Shown here: positions 1-12,746 of the stretch, piece by piece | Layout of the letters: every line of letters starts with the position of its first letter | Numbering within the stretch: the stretch's first letter is position 1 | Notes under the pieces: generated by a model | What the model was told of the DNA's origin: nothing | Databases searched by the model: none | Seen by the model: the letters and a program-made list of their open reading frames with translations, nothing else | Program-made: the position numbers and the translations under genes | NCBI GenBank assembly: GCA_032622095.1 | Contig: CP136061.1 | Location: 171,993,107 to 172,057,106 of the forward strand | From: Siphonodentalium dalli | Lineage: Eukaryota > Mollusca > Scaphopoda > Gadilida > Siphonodentaliidae | Length of the DNA stretch: 64,000 bases | Reading direction: 5' to 3'

Positions 1-89
1 CATATTTCTTACCTAGATTTTTCTTAGCATGTTCTTCATCTGTATGGATTTTGGTATTGTTTATTTAACCCCTTCCACTCTTGTTTTGA

Positions 90-255
90 TATAGAATTCA
101 TCCAAGACAGGATTACTCAAACATTTTTCATCTGATCAACACCAAATTTGGTATATGAATTTTTGACACTTGTATACAGATCAAGTTAAAATATGGGTTT
201 GATCCGATATATTTTAACAGAGTTATGGCCCTTTATAATTCACACCCCTTTGCTA
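90..255. repeat. Single diverged unit of a 'ccataactc' array
   Basis: It contains 'actcaaacatttttcatctg', 'accaaatttggtatatga', 'atatgggtttgatccga' and 'agagttatggccctt' in the same order as the four-unit array at 42.46-43.05 kb. It is a stray unit of the same repeat family. No coding potential is seen. Confidence 0.6.
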
Positions 256-445
256 TGCACTATTAATTTTTAAGAGGACACTCTAGCCTGTATTATTGAA
301 AAAGCCAATTTATCATAGTGTGGTCACCCGATCCTCTTGCTGAATACTGCTTGCTTCAGACCAGTTTATCATCTGTCATTACAAGACATGACATTAGCTA
401 AACAACTACCAGAGTCTACAAGGAATAGTCCATTGTTCATTTCTC

Positions 446-590
446 CAAGCCTGGACATAGTGTGTCTGACATTTGCAGAATGAAGTCCCCAGATGGTGAA
501 TTTAGTGTTGCTACCCCATACAACAGGCTAGCATCACCAAATACACCTCAATTACCTTATTCTGCTTAGGCCTCATCTTCTGGGACAATT
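446..590 (+). repeat. Left half of a four-module palindromic element (degenerate)
   Basis: It starts caagcctgg...gtgtctgacatttgcaga and continues through two facing modules (gtccccagatggtgaatttag / ctagcatcaccaaat). It matches the left half of the well-preserved element at 45918-46171. The right half is absent, replaced by an A/T run near 588-620. Confidence 0.6.
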
Positions 591-947
591 TTTTTTAAAA
601 CTTTTTTTAAAATTTGAAAAAAAGTGACACCATTATATATAACATCTGCAGAGTTATGAAACTTTACTCTTTAATGAAATTATGGAAACATTCCACCCTC
701 CCCCATCCACCCCCTCCCATATGGCCCAGGCCCAACCCTGCCATCAACCAACATCCCTTCCAAGCCATATCACCTCTCAATTTAATACCTCTTCTCACCA
801 CAGAGGCATATATATCTGTAAAGGTACAGGTCATTAATTATATAAACTGGCCAGATGACATGTATTATTCTAATCTAAACATATCTGTAGCAATTTAATG
901 ACTGACATTCAATGATACTGTGAAAGTGTGAATGGCTTTGATTTCTT
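591..947. other. Intergenic/intronic sequence, nothing recognised
   Basis: It holds an A/T homopolymer zone followed by unique-looking sequence. The 94-codon ORF from 614 is proline-rich only because of a C-rich tract, and no family is recognisable. Confidence 0.4.
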
Positions 948-1380
948 CAAGTCTGGAAATAGTGTGTGACATTTACATAGTGAGGTCCCCAGATGGTGAA
1001 TTTAGTGTTGCTATTCCATACAGCATGCTAGCATCACCAAATACACCTGCCAGGGACCTAATTCTGCTTAGTCCTCATCTTCTTGGAAGTATCCTAAGTA
1101 TCAAATTGACAGTTTGATTTAGTCACTTTTTCCACCTGTTCAGTTTCAATGTCCCCCTAATTTGCAGAAGATAAAATGCATAATTGAGGTGCTCAATGGG
1201 TGTGTATCACCAACTTCAACTGTTGGACTTCAATCTGTTCCTTGGTTTTATTGGCCATTGAGGCCTAATCAGATTGAGGATGAATTTGGTGATGCTAGCC
1301 TGCCTTACAGAATATTGTCATTAAATCCACATTTTTGGGACCTAATTCTGCAAATGTCAGACATACTAAATTCAGGTTTG
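948..1380 (+). repeat. Four-module palindromic element, older full-length copy
   Basis: The left pair of modules (948-1080) and the right pair (about 1270-1365) flank a ~180-bp spacer containing 'aaatgcataattgaggtgc'. The same spacer occurs in the copy at 1485-1914, but is deleted from the compact copy at 45918-46171. The ends are degenerate and no target duplication is visible. Confidence 0.6.
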
Positions 1381-1446
1381 GCCATTTCATATTATTGTTT
1401 TAATCACCACTTATCCAGATGAAATCATACGACTAATATTCAAAGA

Positions 1447-1466
1447 AAAATGGGGGGGGGGGGGGG
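1447..1466. repeat. Poly-G tract
   Basis: A run of about 17 G followed by tatatattggattaaatttgtc. The same junction (G-run, tatattggattgaa) recurs at 1991 and 51779. It is the usual start of a repeat family and is prone to sequencing error. Confidence 0.8.
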
Positions 1467-1484
1467 GTATATATTGGATTAAAT

Positions 1485-1914
1485 TTGTCTTCTATCTGGC
1501 ATTTGCAGAATGAGGTCCCCAGAGGTTGAATTTAGTTATGCTACCCTGCACAGCAGTCTAGCATCGCCAAATACACTAGCCAGTGTCCTCATTCTGCTTA
1601 GGCCTCATCTTCTGGGAAGTATATAGGCACTTAAATTGACATTTTTACTTACTTTAGCCCTTCTGTTTAGTTTCTATATCCCCTAATTTGTGAATATAAA
1701 ATGCATAATTGAGGTGCCCAATGGGTGCACATCACCAACTTTAACTGGAGAACTTCAATCTAATGCTATGTCTCCCATAGCAGTTGAGGCATACACAGAA
1801 TGAGGTCCCCAGAGGGTGAATTTGGTGATGCTAGCCCGCATTGCAGGATTGTGTCATTAAATTCACCCTTTGGGGACCTCATTCTGCAAATGTCAGACAC
1901 TATGTTCACGCTTG
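1485..1914 (+). repeat. Four-module palindromic element, second older copy
   Basis: It has the same plan as the copy at 948-1380. The left modules are at 1500-1605 and the right modules at 1797-1895, with the conserved spacer ('aaatgcataattgaggtgcc') between them. The right modules are close to the 46-kb copy (gagggtgaatttggtgatgc). The end reads cagacactatgttcacgcttg, matching the inverse of the left end of the copy at 446. Confidence 0.65.
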
Positions 1915-1985
1915 TCTGTTCGAATATTATGTTCTTAACCACCAGTATCCAGTTGAACTCATTATACCCTGATTTTGCAAAGAAA

Positions 1986-2995
1986 ACTTGGGGGGTATAT
2001 TGGATTGAATTTGTCAGTCTCTATGTCAGACTGTTCTCCCATCCATCCATCTGTCATTCTGTCTCTATCCGTCCATCAATTGTTTTCTTCTCCAGATACA
2101 TATTAAAGACCAAATGGGTTTATATATTTAGGTGTGGATGTTCCCCAGGTGACTCACATTCAGATTTGTTCAAATGAGTTCATCAGGTCAAATATGTGAG
2201 AAGTCAGGGCCATAACTCTTTCCTTCCATAGTAATTCTTAAAACAATTTCTTCTCAAGAACCATCTGGACTATTTAGATTATGTTTGGTATGGATGGTCC
2301 TTCGGTGACTGGGTTTAGATTTTTTCAGATTTGGGGTCATTTTAGGAAAATCAGTTCAGTTCAACTCTTAAAATCTAATGTCTGAAATTACCAAATGAAT
2401 GGATCTCATAGATGGGGATTCACGTTTGTTCAAATAGGGGCGGAGATAAGAGATTTAATTATCAAACAGCCACCCTACCTGTGCTCCGGCGGAGCTATAG
2501 TCATCACTCCTCGTCCGTCTATCGTCTGTCCGTCCATCCGTCCGACAACAATTATTTGAACATCTTCTCCTCTGGAACCATAAGACCAAATGGGTTCATA
2601 TTTGGTGTGGATGTTCCCTAGGTGATTCTCATTCAGATTTGTTCAAATGCGGTCACTGGGTCAAATAGTTGCGAAGCCAGGGCCATAACTCTTTCCCACC
2701 ATAGTAATTCTTTTAAACATCTTCAGAACAATAAGACCGAATGGTTTCATATTTGGTGTGAATGTTCCCTAGGTGACTCACATTCAGATTTGTTCAAATG
2801 AGTTTACTTGAAATAGTTGCGAAGCCAGGGCCATAACTCTTTCCCTCCATAGTATTCTTAAAGTGACTTCTTCTCAAATACCATCAGGCTATATGGGTTC
2901 ATATTTGGTATGAAGGATCCTTGGGTGACTGGGGTTCAGATTTGTTCAAATCAGGTCACTGGGTCAAATGTGGGCGGGGCCAGGGACATAACTCC
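1986..2995 (+). repeat. Tandem array of ~150-bp units with 'gccataactc' core
   Basis: It opens with a G-run, tatattggattgaa, and a CCATCCATC/GTCCGTCC tract. Four diverged units follow at about 2100-2245, 2575-2715, 2716-2862 and 2863-2995. Each carries 'catatttggtgtgga', 'ttcagatttgttcaaat', 'ggtcaaat' and 'gggccataactc'. A second CCGTCCATCCGTCC tract lies at 2513-2545. The ORFs across it are repeat artefacts. Confidence 0.75.
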
Positions 2996-3140
2996 AAATT
3001 TTTTGTTTTAGATTTACCTCTTTAGATATCTACTTCTTTTAAAGTGATTATGAAAAGTTCTGACTGTTGTGGTCTCCAGAGTCCCAGTCTTATCAGTCTT
3101 TGCAGTCTGGTGAGCGACCCCACAGTCATTGACTGTCTTG

Positions 3141-3460
3141 TTAGAATTATAATTAATTTTTCCTTAAGGGAAGCCCGAACTGAACTATCAAAAATCCCTC
3201 CCATGGTGGTTCCATTCCCAACCCCTCGACTCACAAATCTCATGATTGAGTCGGAAAATAAAACTGACTAGATTGCATTGTTAGAACGCGGGAGTTACAC
3301 GGTACACATTCATGGGTGGCTAATCCGAGCGCTGATCGACCCCGGTAGTAGGCGATAGGCGGACAATAAATTTTAACCCTCCTGATGACACAAGGCTGGA
3401 GATATAATCCATATAGTTCAGTTCGGGCTTCCCTTAAGGATAAATTAATTATAATTCTAA
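3141..3460. mobile_element. MITE-like element with 48-bp inverted repeats
   Basis: 3141-3188 and 3413-3460 are reverse complements over 48 bp with a single mismatch (core ccttaagggaagcccgaact). They enclose 224 bp of unique, non-coding sequence. The inverted repeats contain their own small palindromes (ccttaagg, ttaattataattaa). No target duplication is evident just outside, so the superfamily is undetermined. The near-identity of the arms suggests a recent origin or gene conversion. Confidence 0.65.
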
Positions 3461-4984
3461 AAATTATATTTTTGTTATATTAAAATCAGAAATTAATAGA
3501 ACATAATTATTTGTGCATATATATTTTGACCTCGCGTGTCATATTTTCGCTCAGTTAAAATATAGACCTATATATACATGTAGTTTTCTCAAGAACCTTT
3601 TACGTGGATCATATAGTGTAATTGTATGAACAAATGGTAGTTTTACCAAGACCTCTACCATTTTGATCAAGTATAATTTCTCAGGACTCATTTTGTCGCC
3701 ATATGTTATAGGGCCCACCCAAATATATATATTCAAGCTTGTTTTAAGCTATGTAAGGCGGAAAGATGCATGGTGCAGTATACATGGGCTATTGACGTAC
3801 TACATGCATGAATGTCCAACATGCGATCACCATGCACTAGGCACTGGAGGTGGACTTATCCAAAACGCCAGATACATGAAGGCTTTGTGGAACAGTTCAG
3901 TGAAAATTGGGGAGGTGTTAAGGTTTTGGGGATTGAAGCATAAATATACAATACCATTTGGTTCTCAGGCAGTCGGAATGCCAAATGCCCTTTAGAATTG
4001 TCTCTGAAAAATTATGAGATAAGCACAAAATGGAAATCAATTAAAAATAACAAGCATATATAGAACACGATAAATAGGAAGAGATATCACAATATGGATT
4101 TTAGCTTGTGTTGTAGAGTCCACCTTAGAATGATACACACCCCGCCAACTTGATGAGCAATATTTTCAAATCTTCATTTGTATACCCAGGGCCTGGAACC
4201 TACGTCACCGGAAGGGTAACCCTACATCAAAATAACTGTAAATAAAGTTCGACTCGCTACTTCGACATCGTTTTTTAAATAAATACAATCGATTTCGATG
4301 TAGTATTATAAGCAAAGGAGCTATGCGACCTGCAAATCTCAACAAATACAGAAACCGAAAATCGGAAAGAATTGCTTATAATGAGAATTTCGCGTTCGCA
4401 ATTCAAAATCGCGTCCGATTTCCTATTTTCGTGCAGGTGTTAACGCCAACATTTCATGTTCTCCGCGTCCTAAACTCATTTTAAAACCGTATACATTGAG
4501 TTTCGGGATATTATAAATGCTAAAATTTGAATCAATAACAAAAAATTAACTTCTCCGTGGTTTGTTTGTAAATTTCTTAAGACACAAAGAATTTTTATGA
4601 ATTTGTCTATTAATGGTAACGCCCACATCGCGTTGACGCTCACATAATATTGGCCTGTTTGCACTAACAATGGAGTCACCATCCGTATAATCCGGTAGAT
4701 GAACTATTAACGATCGTGTTCACATATACACACTCTGTTAAATGCGTTACAATACACAAATGTCTGTTATAGAGATGCCAATATACTATTTGATAATACT
4801 ATATATAAAGACGAACATAAATTCATGGCATATAATCAGGGATAATCATTGTTTTTATGTTCTCGTTGTATATTCGGTAGTTTAATTAAGTGTATGTCAT
4901 TCGTTCTCTTATTCCATATTCATTGTAGTATTACTTTGTTATTCCAGTCTATTTCCGTTGGTTGAATCCATGTTAATTTGTTCA
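3461..4984. other. No recognisable feature
   Basis: AT-rich sequence. The 110-codon ORF starting at 3663 matches no family I know and lacks splice or codon support. I see no repeat shared with the rest of the window. Confidence 0.4.
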
Positions 4985-5130
4985 TATTTCCAGTTTCGTC
5001 TGATAGTCTGGTCGATAAAAGGTTTGACCTAGAAAAAATTTGGACTAAGTTGGTTTTTATTCCATTTTGAAGAGGAATATTTCCTCTACAACATATCCAA
5101 AATCCGCTAAAATCGGCTTTGAGCAAACTT
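4985..5130 (-). repeat. Dispersed repeat Y, copy 1
   Basis: Read on the minus strand it gives tcaaagc...gattttagcggattttgga, gaggaaatattcctcttcaa, ccaacttagtccaaattt and ggtcgataaaagg in reverse order. Plus-strand copies occur at 13215-13360 and 41015-41135. Non-coding. Confidence 0.75.
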
Positions 5131-6943
5131 TTTTACAGAGATTTTAAAAAATGCTCATTTTTCGAACTTGCTAAGTACGTTTTTCTACAATATCCCACAT
5201 CGGCGACACCAGAACGCATTAATCCTCCATCCGATATATACCAGTTTGTGTAAAAGAGTATAGGGGACAAATAGAGTGACAAGGACAGAAAACAATGCAA
5301 TCACGGCGATGAAATGGCTGTCAAAATGGCCGCAACTACAATCCATGCTACGATGAAAGCAACTTATTGGATAACCCCCTATAAGCGAAAATACACATTT
5401 GTAATTTACAAGAATGTTGTTATATATCTTTAAAGGTACACATATAATTAAAACAGATCTATCTGAATGATTTATCGATCACTGCTACGCACGTTAACCC
5501 AATGATTTACGTTCGGGTTTTCTTATTAGAATACATCCAACAGTCGGACCAAAATCAGTTATTTTGGGCATGCAACACACGAAGTAATATTTCGTCACAC
5601 AGTGCGTGGTAGTTTCCTTTTGGAATGATGATTAATTATTGAATGTAAAGCAGAAATTGAAGTGCCCACCCTATCTGGATAAATACTAGTTATATTTCCA
5701 GAATTTTCAACACTCTCCGTGACAATAAACCATACACGTATGTCGTAATGCTGATTATACTGTCAAGAAACACTTATCTCTTCAACAGAATAGTACCCTA
5801 TCTCACTAGATCGAAGAGACTGTACATCGTACATTTTATTTAGTACTAATTGTTATGGTGCTCCAAACCGGTTTCTTAGTAGACAATTATGTTCAAATTA
5901 CTTCAATCGGCACTTTACAACATAAATATGTACCACGCAATACACACTATTAGTTGTCAGTATCTTGTTGTTTGAAATTATGTTACCATTGCCACCCACA
6001 TACTTGCGCTAAATATCAGGTCATCAGCGTTTACAGTTATTAGTTCTGCGTTTACCATTCACTCAATGTTGCTATTTATGGTTTTGTATGCAGCAGATAT
6101 GTGTAACATTCGGGAGAATGGGTAAACGCGGCGATGCGGTTGCAGAAAAGGTCGTACGTTTCGCGTATATGTGGCTTTAGTGCATTTAAGTGCACATAAT
6201 TTCCAGGTATAAAGACAGTCTCTGCCATAGAGTATGTAGGCAAATTGGGTTATGTTGAGAATTTATTGAAGATAGTCTATTGTAATCCTTTGTATTTTGA
6301 TAAATTGCGTTCATGGTATACCACCATGTATTTGTGTGATAAAAATGAAATATTCGTGTTTAAACACTTGACCGGAGGCAACTATGACTACTATTTTAAG
6401 ACACGGACAATATGATCTACACATTTTACCTAGTACCATATGAATAGCTCTCATACTGTTCTATAGTAGTAAATTTTGACAGACTGTGTGTTGTAGATTC
6501 AAAAATAAATGATTATCGGTCACATTCGTGAGACTGTTTTCATTACATATATTTCTGCTTCTAGAAAAGGCCACACAATGAGTACATCCCTATTAGATCA
6601 CATTTAACTGTTTTAATACACGTATATTACACGATTCAAGATAAACAGTACAGATAAAACTGCGTTATTCTTCTATTTCTTGGCACCCAAAAAGTCCACA
6701 TTCAATCGTTGTATGAGACCTGGCTTTCGGTTGCTCTCTCGCGAGATACATTTGAGAGAATTCTTACATACTATTATCAATAGCTCCCCTTATACTCTGA
6801 AATCATTCTTCCTCGTATAATTCGACGGCCTGTTCGTTCTTGTATAACCAGCTATTCAATTTTCCGCAAATTATAAATTTCATTCGATTTTGTCCATTTT
6901 GGCGGCCATTTTGGACAGACATTCTACCGATATGGTTTACGAC
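5131..6943. other. No recognisable feature
   Basis: Unique-looking AT-rich sequence. I found no long ORF, no shared repeat and no convincing inverted repeat. Confidence 0.4.
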
Positions 6944-6946
6944 TAA

Positions 6947-7160
6947 GGGACCGTAGCGAAATGCAAAAACCGATACCGACCGATAACCGACCGATAGCCG
7001 ATGTACATCGGTTAAATCATCGGTCGACCGATCCGACCGACGTGAAAAACGACCGATGGTTCGACCGATGGTGTACATCATTTGACCGATGGCGTACATC
7101 GGTCGACCGATGACGACGTTCAAAATAACCGATGGTTGACCGATGGACTTAAATTACGAC
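6947..7160. repeat. ACCGATGG-rich terminal block, left
   Basis: After the terminal GGGACCGT...aaaaaccgataccgacc, the block is made almost entirely of CCGATGG/CGACCGAT variants, including several facing pairs (cgatgtacatcgg, tcggtcgaccgatga). It has no coding sense; overlapping ORFs are repeat artefacts. Confidence 0.8.
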
Positions 7161-7602
7161 GCCATAACGTCATGTTTGTAAGCCAGTGCTATGACTATCG
7201 CTCTTCCCATCCAGATAAACGTACAGGTAATAATCCGTCACCAGCTACCAGCATTCGAATGCATGTGTCCACGAAGGAAACGGAGCAACTAGACGGGAGA
7301 TAACTCGCCCCGACGGTGATTTTGTGTTTGGGACGACTTGTCTGAAGTTGTCTTATGTGGACGCGTCATATAAGAATTCTTGGTTGGGATTTGTATGGGT
7401 TATTTTATTCGTATTTATAAAAAAAATCATATTGAATTCTATTTTGACTTTCATTATCACTTCAATTAATCCTTGTGTGTGGGAATACAAGGACTTCCTT
7501 GACGAGACGGCGCACGTGCATGGAAAAATGTTTTGTAAACACAATCATAACTGTCCGCTAAATGCAGTGTTCTTATGACAAAACATTGTATAAACACTAT
7601 AC

Positions 7603-7749
7603 AGTTGTCGCCCGTTGTCGAGGGAGACATTGAGATTTGTCACCTGCTCGAGAACGGAATGTCTCCCGAGGAGCGAAGCTCCGAGGGAGACATTCCGTTC
7701 TCGAGCGGGTGACAAATCTCGATGTCTCCCGAGAAGAAGGGCAACAACT
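7603..7749. repeat. 147-bp near-perfect palindrome (hairpin)
   Basis: The outer arms read agttg...gtcgccc and gggc...caact. The inner arms (gggagacattgagatttgtc, ctcgagaacggaatgtctcc) are mirrored around the loop ggagcgaagctcc. A transcript would fold into one long hairpin. Fragments of the same motif (cgggcgacaa, aatgtctcccgg) recur at 8595-8660. Confidence 0.85.
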
Positions 7750-8594
7750 GTTTTGTTATCCGATTATACCACATAATAAAATCCTTGCCATCCACACGCA
7801 CGATGTTGCACTGAGTCACGAGTGCTTTCTTTCCCGATTATGTATATTGTCAGTAAAACTTATCGTCCCATAGCATTTCTGTTCCATAAACGATAGTCAA
7901 GCCGTTAAGCGTTTGATAATCCACGTTTATTTACGATCAATTTGGTGGTTAAATCGTCAATATCAGTCCATGCAATGTAAACCAATAAGCCATATCATGG
8001 ACGTATATATACATCGTATATAGGTATGTTCTCGTCTTCTGCAATGTTGCATATTCAATGTCGTCTTGTGCGCGCAATTTACTCACGATGTTAATTTCAT
8101 AACGGTCTTCCCCGAAAGCTACTGGGAAGTTGTCAATTTCATTAATGTACATTCACATGTGTCAGTGCTCATGGCGATTCTCACATAAAATACTTCTATG
8201 ATCACATTGCAGACATCGCGGAGGATAAGCGTACAGTACCATTCATTCGCGACAAACGTATGCATTACGTTGTCTACCAGGAACATTTATAACCAACCAA
8301 CCTCAAGGGATCCTCTCTTTCAATCTTGCATCATAATTTCGACATGAACAAATTGATTCATCGAGATGTTTCGATGTAAAAATTAAATAATAACGCTTGT
8401 CCAATAAATATATCAACTTAAAAGTTCGAATATTAGTGTTCACTAAATATATGCAAATTAGCAAACACCACAACTGGCGTGTATTGCGAATCCGTGGGGT
8501 ATATAAGATCTATGATTTTTTAGTATGTATAGTGATGTGAAATAGATGAGTTACTGCAGTGTGTGTTTGGAGATATTCTTGCAATATAACATCA
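7750..8594. other. No recognisable feature
   Basis: AT-rich, with no family-level ORF. The minus-strand 67-codon ORF at 7949-8152 is unremarkable. Confidence 0.35.
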
Positions 8595-8660
8595 GGCGGG
8601 CGACAAAAACAATGTCTCCCGGCTCAGCGGGCGACAGTGTGATTTGTCGCCCGGCACGTG
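8595..8660. repeat. Short hairpin cluster, CGGGCGACA family
   Basis: It contains ggcgggcgacaaaaac, aatgtctcccggctc, agcgggcgacagtgtg and atttgtcgcccggc. These are the arm motifs of the palindrome at 7603-7749 in shorter facing pairs. A further trace, 'aactgtcgcccgtc', lies near 32219. Confidence 0.65.
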
Positions 8661-10039
8661 ACAGGACATGGGCCAATCAAAAGGGTGGAAAATAGGGAGG
8701 AGGATAACAAAATTAATTGTCCTCTAAATTAGTCTTAAAGTGATTTGAAACACTCCGACAGGGTGATAAAATAGAAATGGAGAATAATCTAGCTCAAAGT
8801 AGTAATTTTTACAAATGTATCCAAATTGACAACAAAAGCCGTCATTCTTATCTATTAATTAAATACAGTGACGCTCGATAGTGAAATAAATTTATCTCAG
8901 ATAGAATTAAACTGTTGTGTCCTGAACGGCAAGTACACTGCGGCCGAACGGCATGTACACCGGGGATAGATTTCTGGTTTGTATCGTCTTTTTTTCGAGT
9001 ATTTTTAATTAAAGGAAATTTAAATTCGTACATAACATCGGCTTTTGTGGTCATTATGACGAATCACATTTATATTTAACCCCACTGTTTCAACGATCTA
9101 ACGATTTTAATGGGACTTTGTTGTCAAACATAAAAATACCGATGCATCGTTCCCGCGCGCATGCCATCATGCACGTCGACATACACCTGTCAATAATCCC
9201 GGATTATTTAGTGAGATTTTATTCTCTGCTTTAATTGGTTGGCTGTGGGAGGAGCTTACCGATATTTTGTTCTAATGTGGTATACTTTGACACCATAACC
9301 GAGAATTAGTAAATTAAATTATTCCCATGTTTTATTCGAGTGGCTATTATATGGACAAATGAGCATATTAAATACAACTGTAATATTCTCAATCCATATG
9401 TGGCATATCCATTGCCCAGTGAAAATTAACTACGAGAGCCCGAAACTGGAAATGTGCGACATTTTACGATGTCAGCAATTTATCTGATCTTCGATTTTGA
9501 AGACCCCCCCCGATGCATGCCGAAAGATATTCGGCATTACTCGGTTTGACGTCTGGGTGTATTCTGCACATAGTCCGAACAGATTCCCAATTTGTAACAA
9601 ACCCGAGCTACGGGACATAACTCTAATCCATACATGCCAAGTTTCATAAATACATTTCGGCGTATTGAAAGAACAAACACCACAGTCAAGTCGGAACGTG
9701 AAATATGTACCTATTTAAGCACTATCAATAAGTTATGATTGATAGTGTAGTGAACCCGAACATAGCGTGTTGGAATTGATGTTTTCAATAGTAGAATTCG
9801 GTACGATTAAAAAAATTAGTTATTTATTTTGTGCGCTCAATTTATTTTATTTAAAAAGTCTTTTTCTTAACGTCTAAGGGAAGCGGTGCACTCATACTGG
9901 TTTCCCGGAAAGCAGATTAATTTAGCACAATTCTAATCATCCATATCCGGTCAATTGCAAATCCACATAAACAAACCATGTGGACGCTTTATTCAATTGG
10001 TGTATAAACCATGCATCATTTTATTTTGTTATATATATC
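8661..10039. other. No gene; one 22-bp-repeat trace
   Basis: At 8922-8965 it carries two units (gaacggcaagtacactgcgg, ccgaacggcatgtacac) of the tandem repeat found at 47603-47716. A 20-bp stretch near 9548 (acgtctgggtgtattctgc) recurs inverted near 10155. Otherwise nothing is recognised. Confidence 0.45.
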
Positions 10040-10770
10040 CATAAAGTATTGTTTACGTATATTGCCACAAAAAGTGAGTAAAACCCTTGAATGGGAAATT
10101 GTTCATCTCCGTTATTTTTGCGCACGTCTGTATATCTCAAACGCCAGGTGCATCAGGCAGAATACACCCAGACGTCGACTGTGTTGCAATCGACATTATT
10201 TGCTACATCGTAACTCTTGTTTGAGTGAACATGATTACATGTCACTTTATCCTCGATTTTCCCTTTGAAGTTTCATCAAAGGTCCACTTGCATGCTGCCG
10301 CGGCTTTGTCTTATGGTAACTACGACATTGAACGTATTTGAAATAGTTAGGTTCATAAAATCTTTCGCGGCCGAAAAATACCTCATCACGCAGAAACGCT
10401 CTTTATTTTTCATTCTGAAGAAAATTCTGGCACCGATTTTTATACATTCAATGACAGTGAATCGTCGGCAAAGATCAATGCAATCGTTTTCAATGCACTA
10501 GGCCCTACTACAGTGTGTCATTTGACAACTGTCCGAAAGTTTTCATAAATCTTCACAATTGAGTCTATTAAGTTGCCGTGATTGCGCGAAAATCTATATA
10601 GGTCAATATTCTTCCGTAAGAAATATTACACTTCGCGAACGGGAAGTCATGAGGCGATCTAGTATGACGCATTCATTTATAAACACAATTCAATTCTTCG
10701 ATTATTTTACCGTATATATATGGGTAAATAAATATCTAATTACTGATTGAGATCTAAGCCTATAGTGCGC
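10040..10770 (+). repeat. Dispersed repeat X, most complete copy
   Basis: It runs from 'attgccacaaaaagtgagta' through 'aaatctttcgcggccgaaaa' and 'cgtcggcaaagatcaatgc' to 'ttgagatctaagcctatag'. Other copies are at 12325-12595 (3' half) and at 45505-45805 plus 46932-47025 (split by insertions). The ORFs are short and inconsistent between copies, so it is probably a non-autonomous element. Superfamily unknown. Confidence 0.75.
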
Positions 10771-12324
10771 GGGCCCAGGGATTTTTGCCTATTTTGGGAA
10801 TGGGTCAGGGTCCGTTCGAATTGGGAAAAATGTGTCTTTACAGACCAAAATTGGAAATTTTCCATTGTTTTAGAAAAATTCAATTAATCACCGTTACACA
10901 CAAGTAAATAGTAATAATACCGTAATTTTCGGTGTATAATGCAACTTAAACACAGGTAGGCTAACCCAAAGATGGAGTAAAATTCCAGCCCATTGAGGTC
11001 TATTTCTCAGCCTCAGGTAAGTTGAAAATTCACAGACACAACGGAAGGATTCAAGCCGTCCACCAAACTTCGAAGGAAAAACGGTAACGAAACACCCAAT
11101 GATGGATAGGTATCTAGTTGTAATTCAATAAATAAAATAAAATAGTTAATACCAAATCAATGTTTCCGTGTTATCATTCCAATATTGAGGTACCGGTACG
11201 GTACTACTCTCGGGCTCCAAATAAACGTGCTGACCAGCTGGCAGACCCAAATGCAGGGTAGAATTCCCAGCAAATGTGAGGACGTGAAATTTTTATATTT
11301 TATACATAACTCGGCAAGCTTGTTCTTCTCCGCAAGATTATATATATATATATATATAATTTTTTTTTGACAAAAAGTGTCCGCCATGTTCTCGCAGCGA
11401 AACAACATTTTTTTATACAGAAATTCCCTAAAGACAGTGCGTAATGAGGCCCCGATGTTTGAGTTTTTACATATTAAAAACATATCAAATTAAATGCTCC
11501 TTATGGAAATTTGCGCACATATTATTGGATAATTAACTAAGAACGCTCTTTATGTCTGTTTCTCAGAAAATGAATTAACATCGTGGAAATTGAGACTTAC
11601 CTCGTCATCAGTTGTGACACACCCCTTGCATGTGAGAGCTCGTCACTGCGAACACTCCCATTTTATTGACGATTTGTTGACTTTCTTTTTGGTATAAGCA
11701 TGACCTTCGAAACATAATTTGTCACCACCACGATTGTTCTTAATCAGTTCCATGATTGAAGATATGATTTTTTTTTTTTTTTTTTTTAGTGAGTGTTTTG
11801 GGGCGGCTGGCCCCGGGATTCCATGATAACTTTGATAAGGTTATATAGCTGTCTAGAGTTCACTCACTAGAATTCATACTGTGATCATAATTGTCACAAC
11901 ATTGTTTTAACTGCGTTGATGTCCCAAACTATCGTCAAAACACTCTTTCATGTTTGTCAGAACACGCTTTCGTGTCTGTCAAAACATTACATCGGCTGAG
12001 TTGACATCGCTTGAGATGGCCTCACTGACTAGGCTTTACTGATCAGTCAAAACATTGTTTGATGTCTGCATTTTATTAGCAGGGTGGGGAAATTTCCGGT
12101 CGGTAAGTGTCCGGGTGGGGCGCTTCCGAACTATAAAGTAACATTTTATTACACTTTCAATGATCCATATATTTTATAAAACCTCTAAAATAAAATTGTT
12201 GGATTATGGCATTATTGAGTGTTTGATTGAGATAATTAAAACGAAAATATTTTGTGCCTAAAAGGAACCCCACAGTGGCACAGTAATAGATGTGTATTCC
12301 GGTAAGCACGCGAACATGACTGAT
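10771..12324. other. No recognisable feature
   Basis: Contains a TA microsatellite at 11338-11360 and a poly-T run at 11768-11788. No gene or shared repeat is seen. Confidence 0.4.
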
Positions 12325-12595
12325 TCGTCGGCAAAGATCAATGCAATCGTTTTCAATGCAGAAGGACCTATTACGTACAGTTGGTCATTTGACAACTGTC
12401 CGAAAGTTTTCATAAAACTTCACAATTGAGTCTATTAAGTTGCCGTCATTTGAATGCGGGGAAGTCAGGTAGCGATTATACAAATAAACTGATAAAGTGT
12501 GACGCATTCATTTATAAACACAATTAAATTCTTTCTCGGTATGGGTATAAATACATGTCTAATTACGGATTGAGACCTAGGCCTATCGGACTAGG
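12325..12595 (+). repeat. Dispersed repeat X, 3' half
   Basis: It shares 'cgtcggcaaagatcaatgc', 'tttgacaactgtccgaaag', 'attgagtctattaagttgcc' and 'tcatttataaacacaatt' with 10455-10770. There is one small deletion around the adenine-rich 3' part. Confidence 0.75.
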
Positions 12596-12746
12596 CTATG
12601 ATAGTAAGTGATTTCTCTCAAACACTATTTTGCGTGTATAACTATAGATAAACTACAGTGCATGGATAAATATGTATATTATGCTCAGCGCGATAGTCAT
12701 TCGAATTTACTTTATAAGCATAGATTTCAAGGTTATATGCACGAGT

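Noticed and set aside
3663-3995. 110-codon ORF
   Set aside because: No recognisable motif, no splice context, and composition like the surrounding intron.
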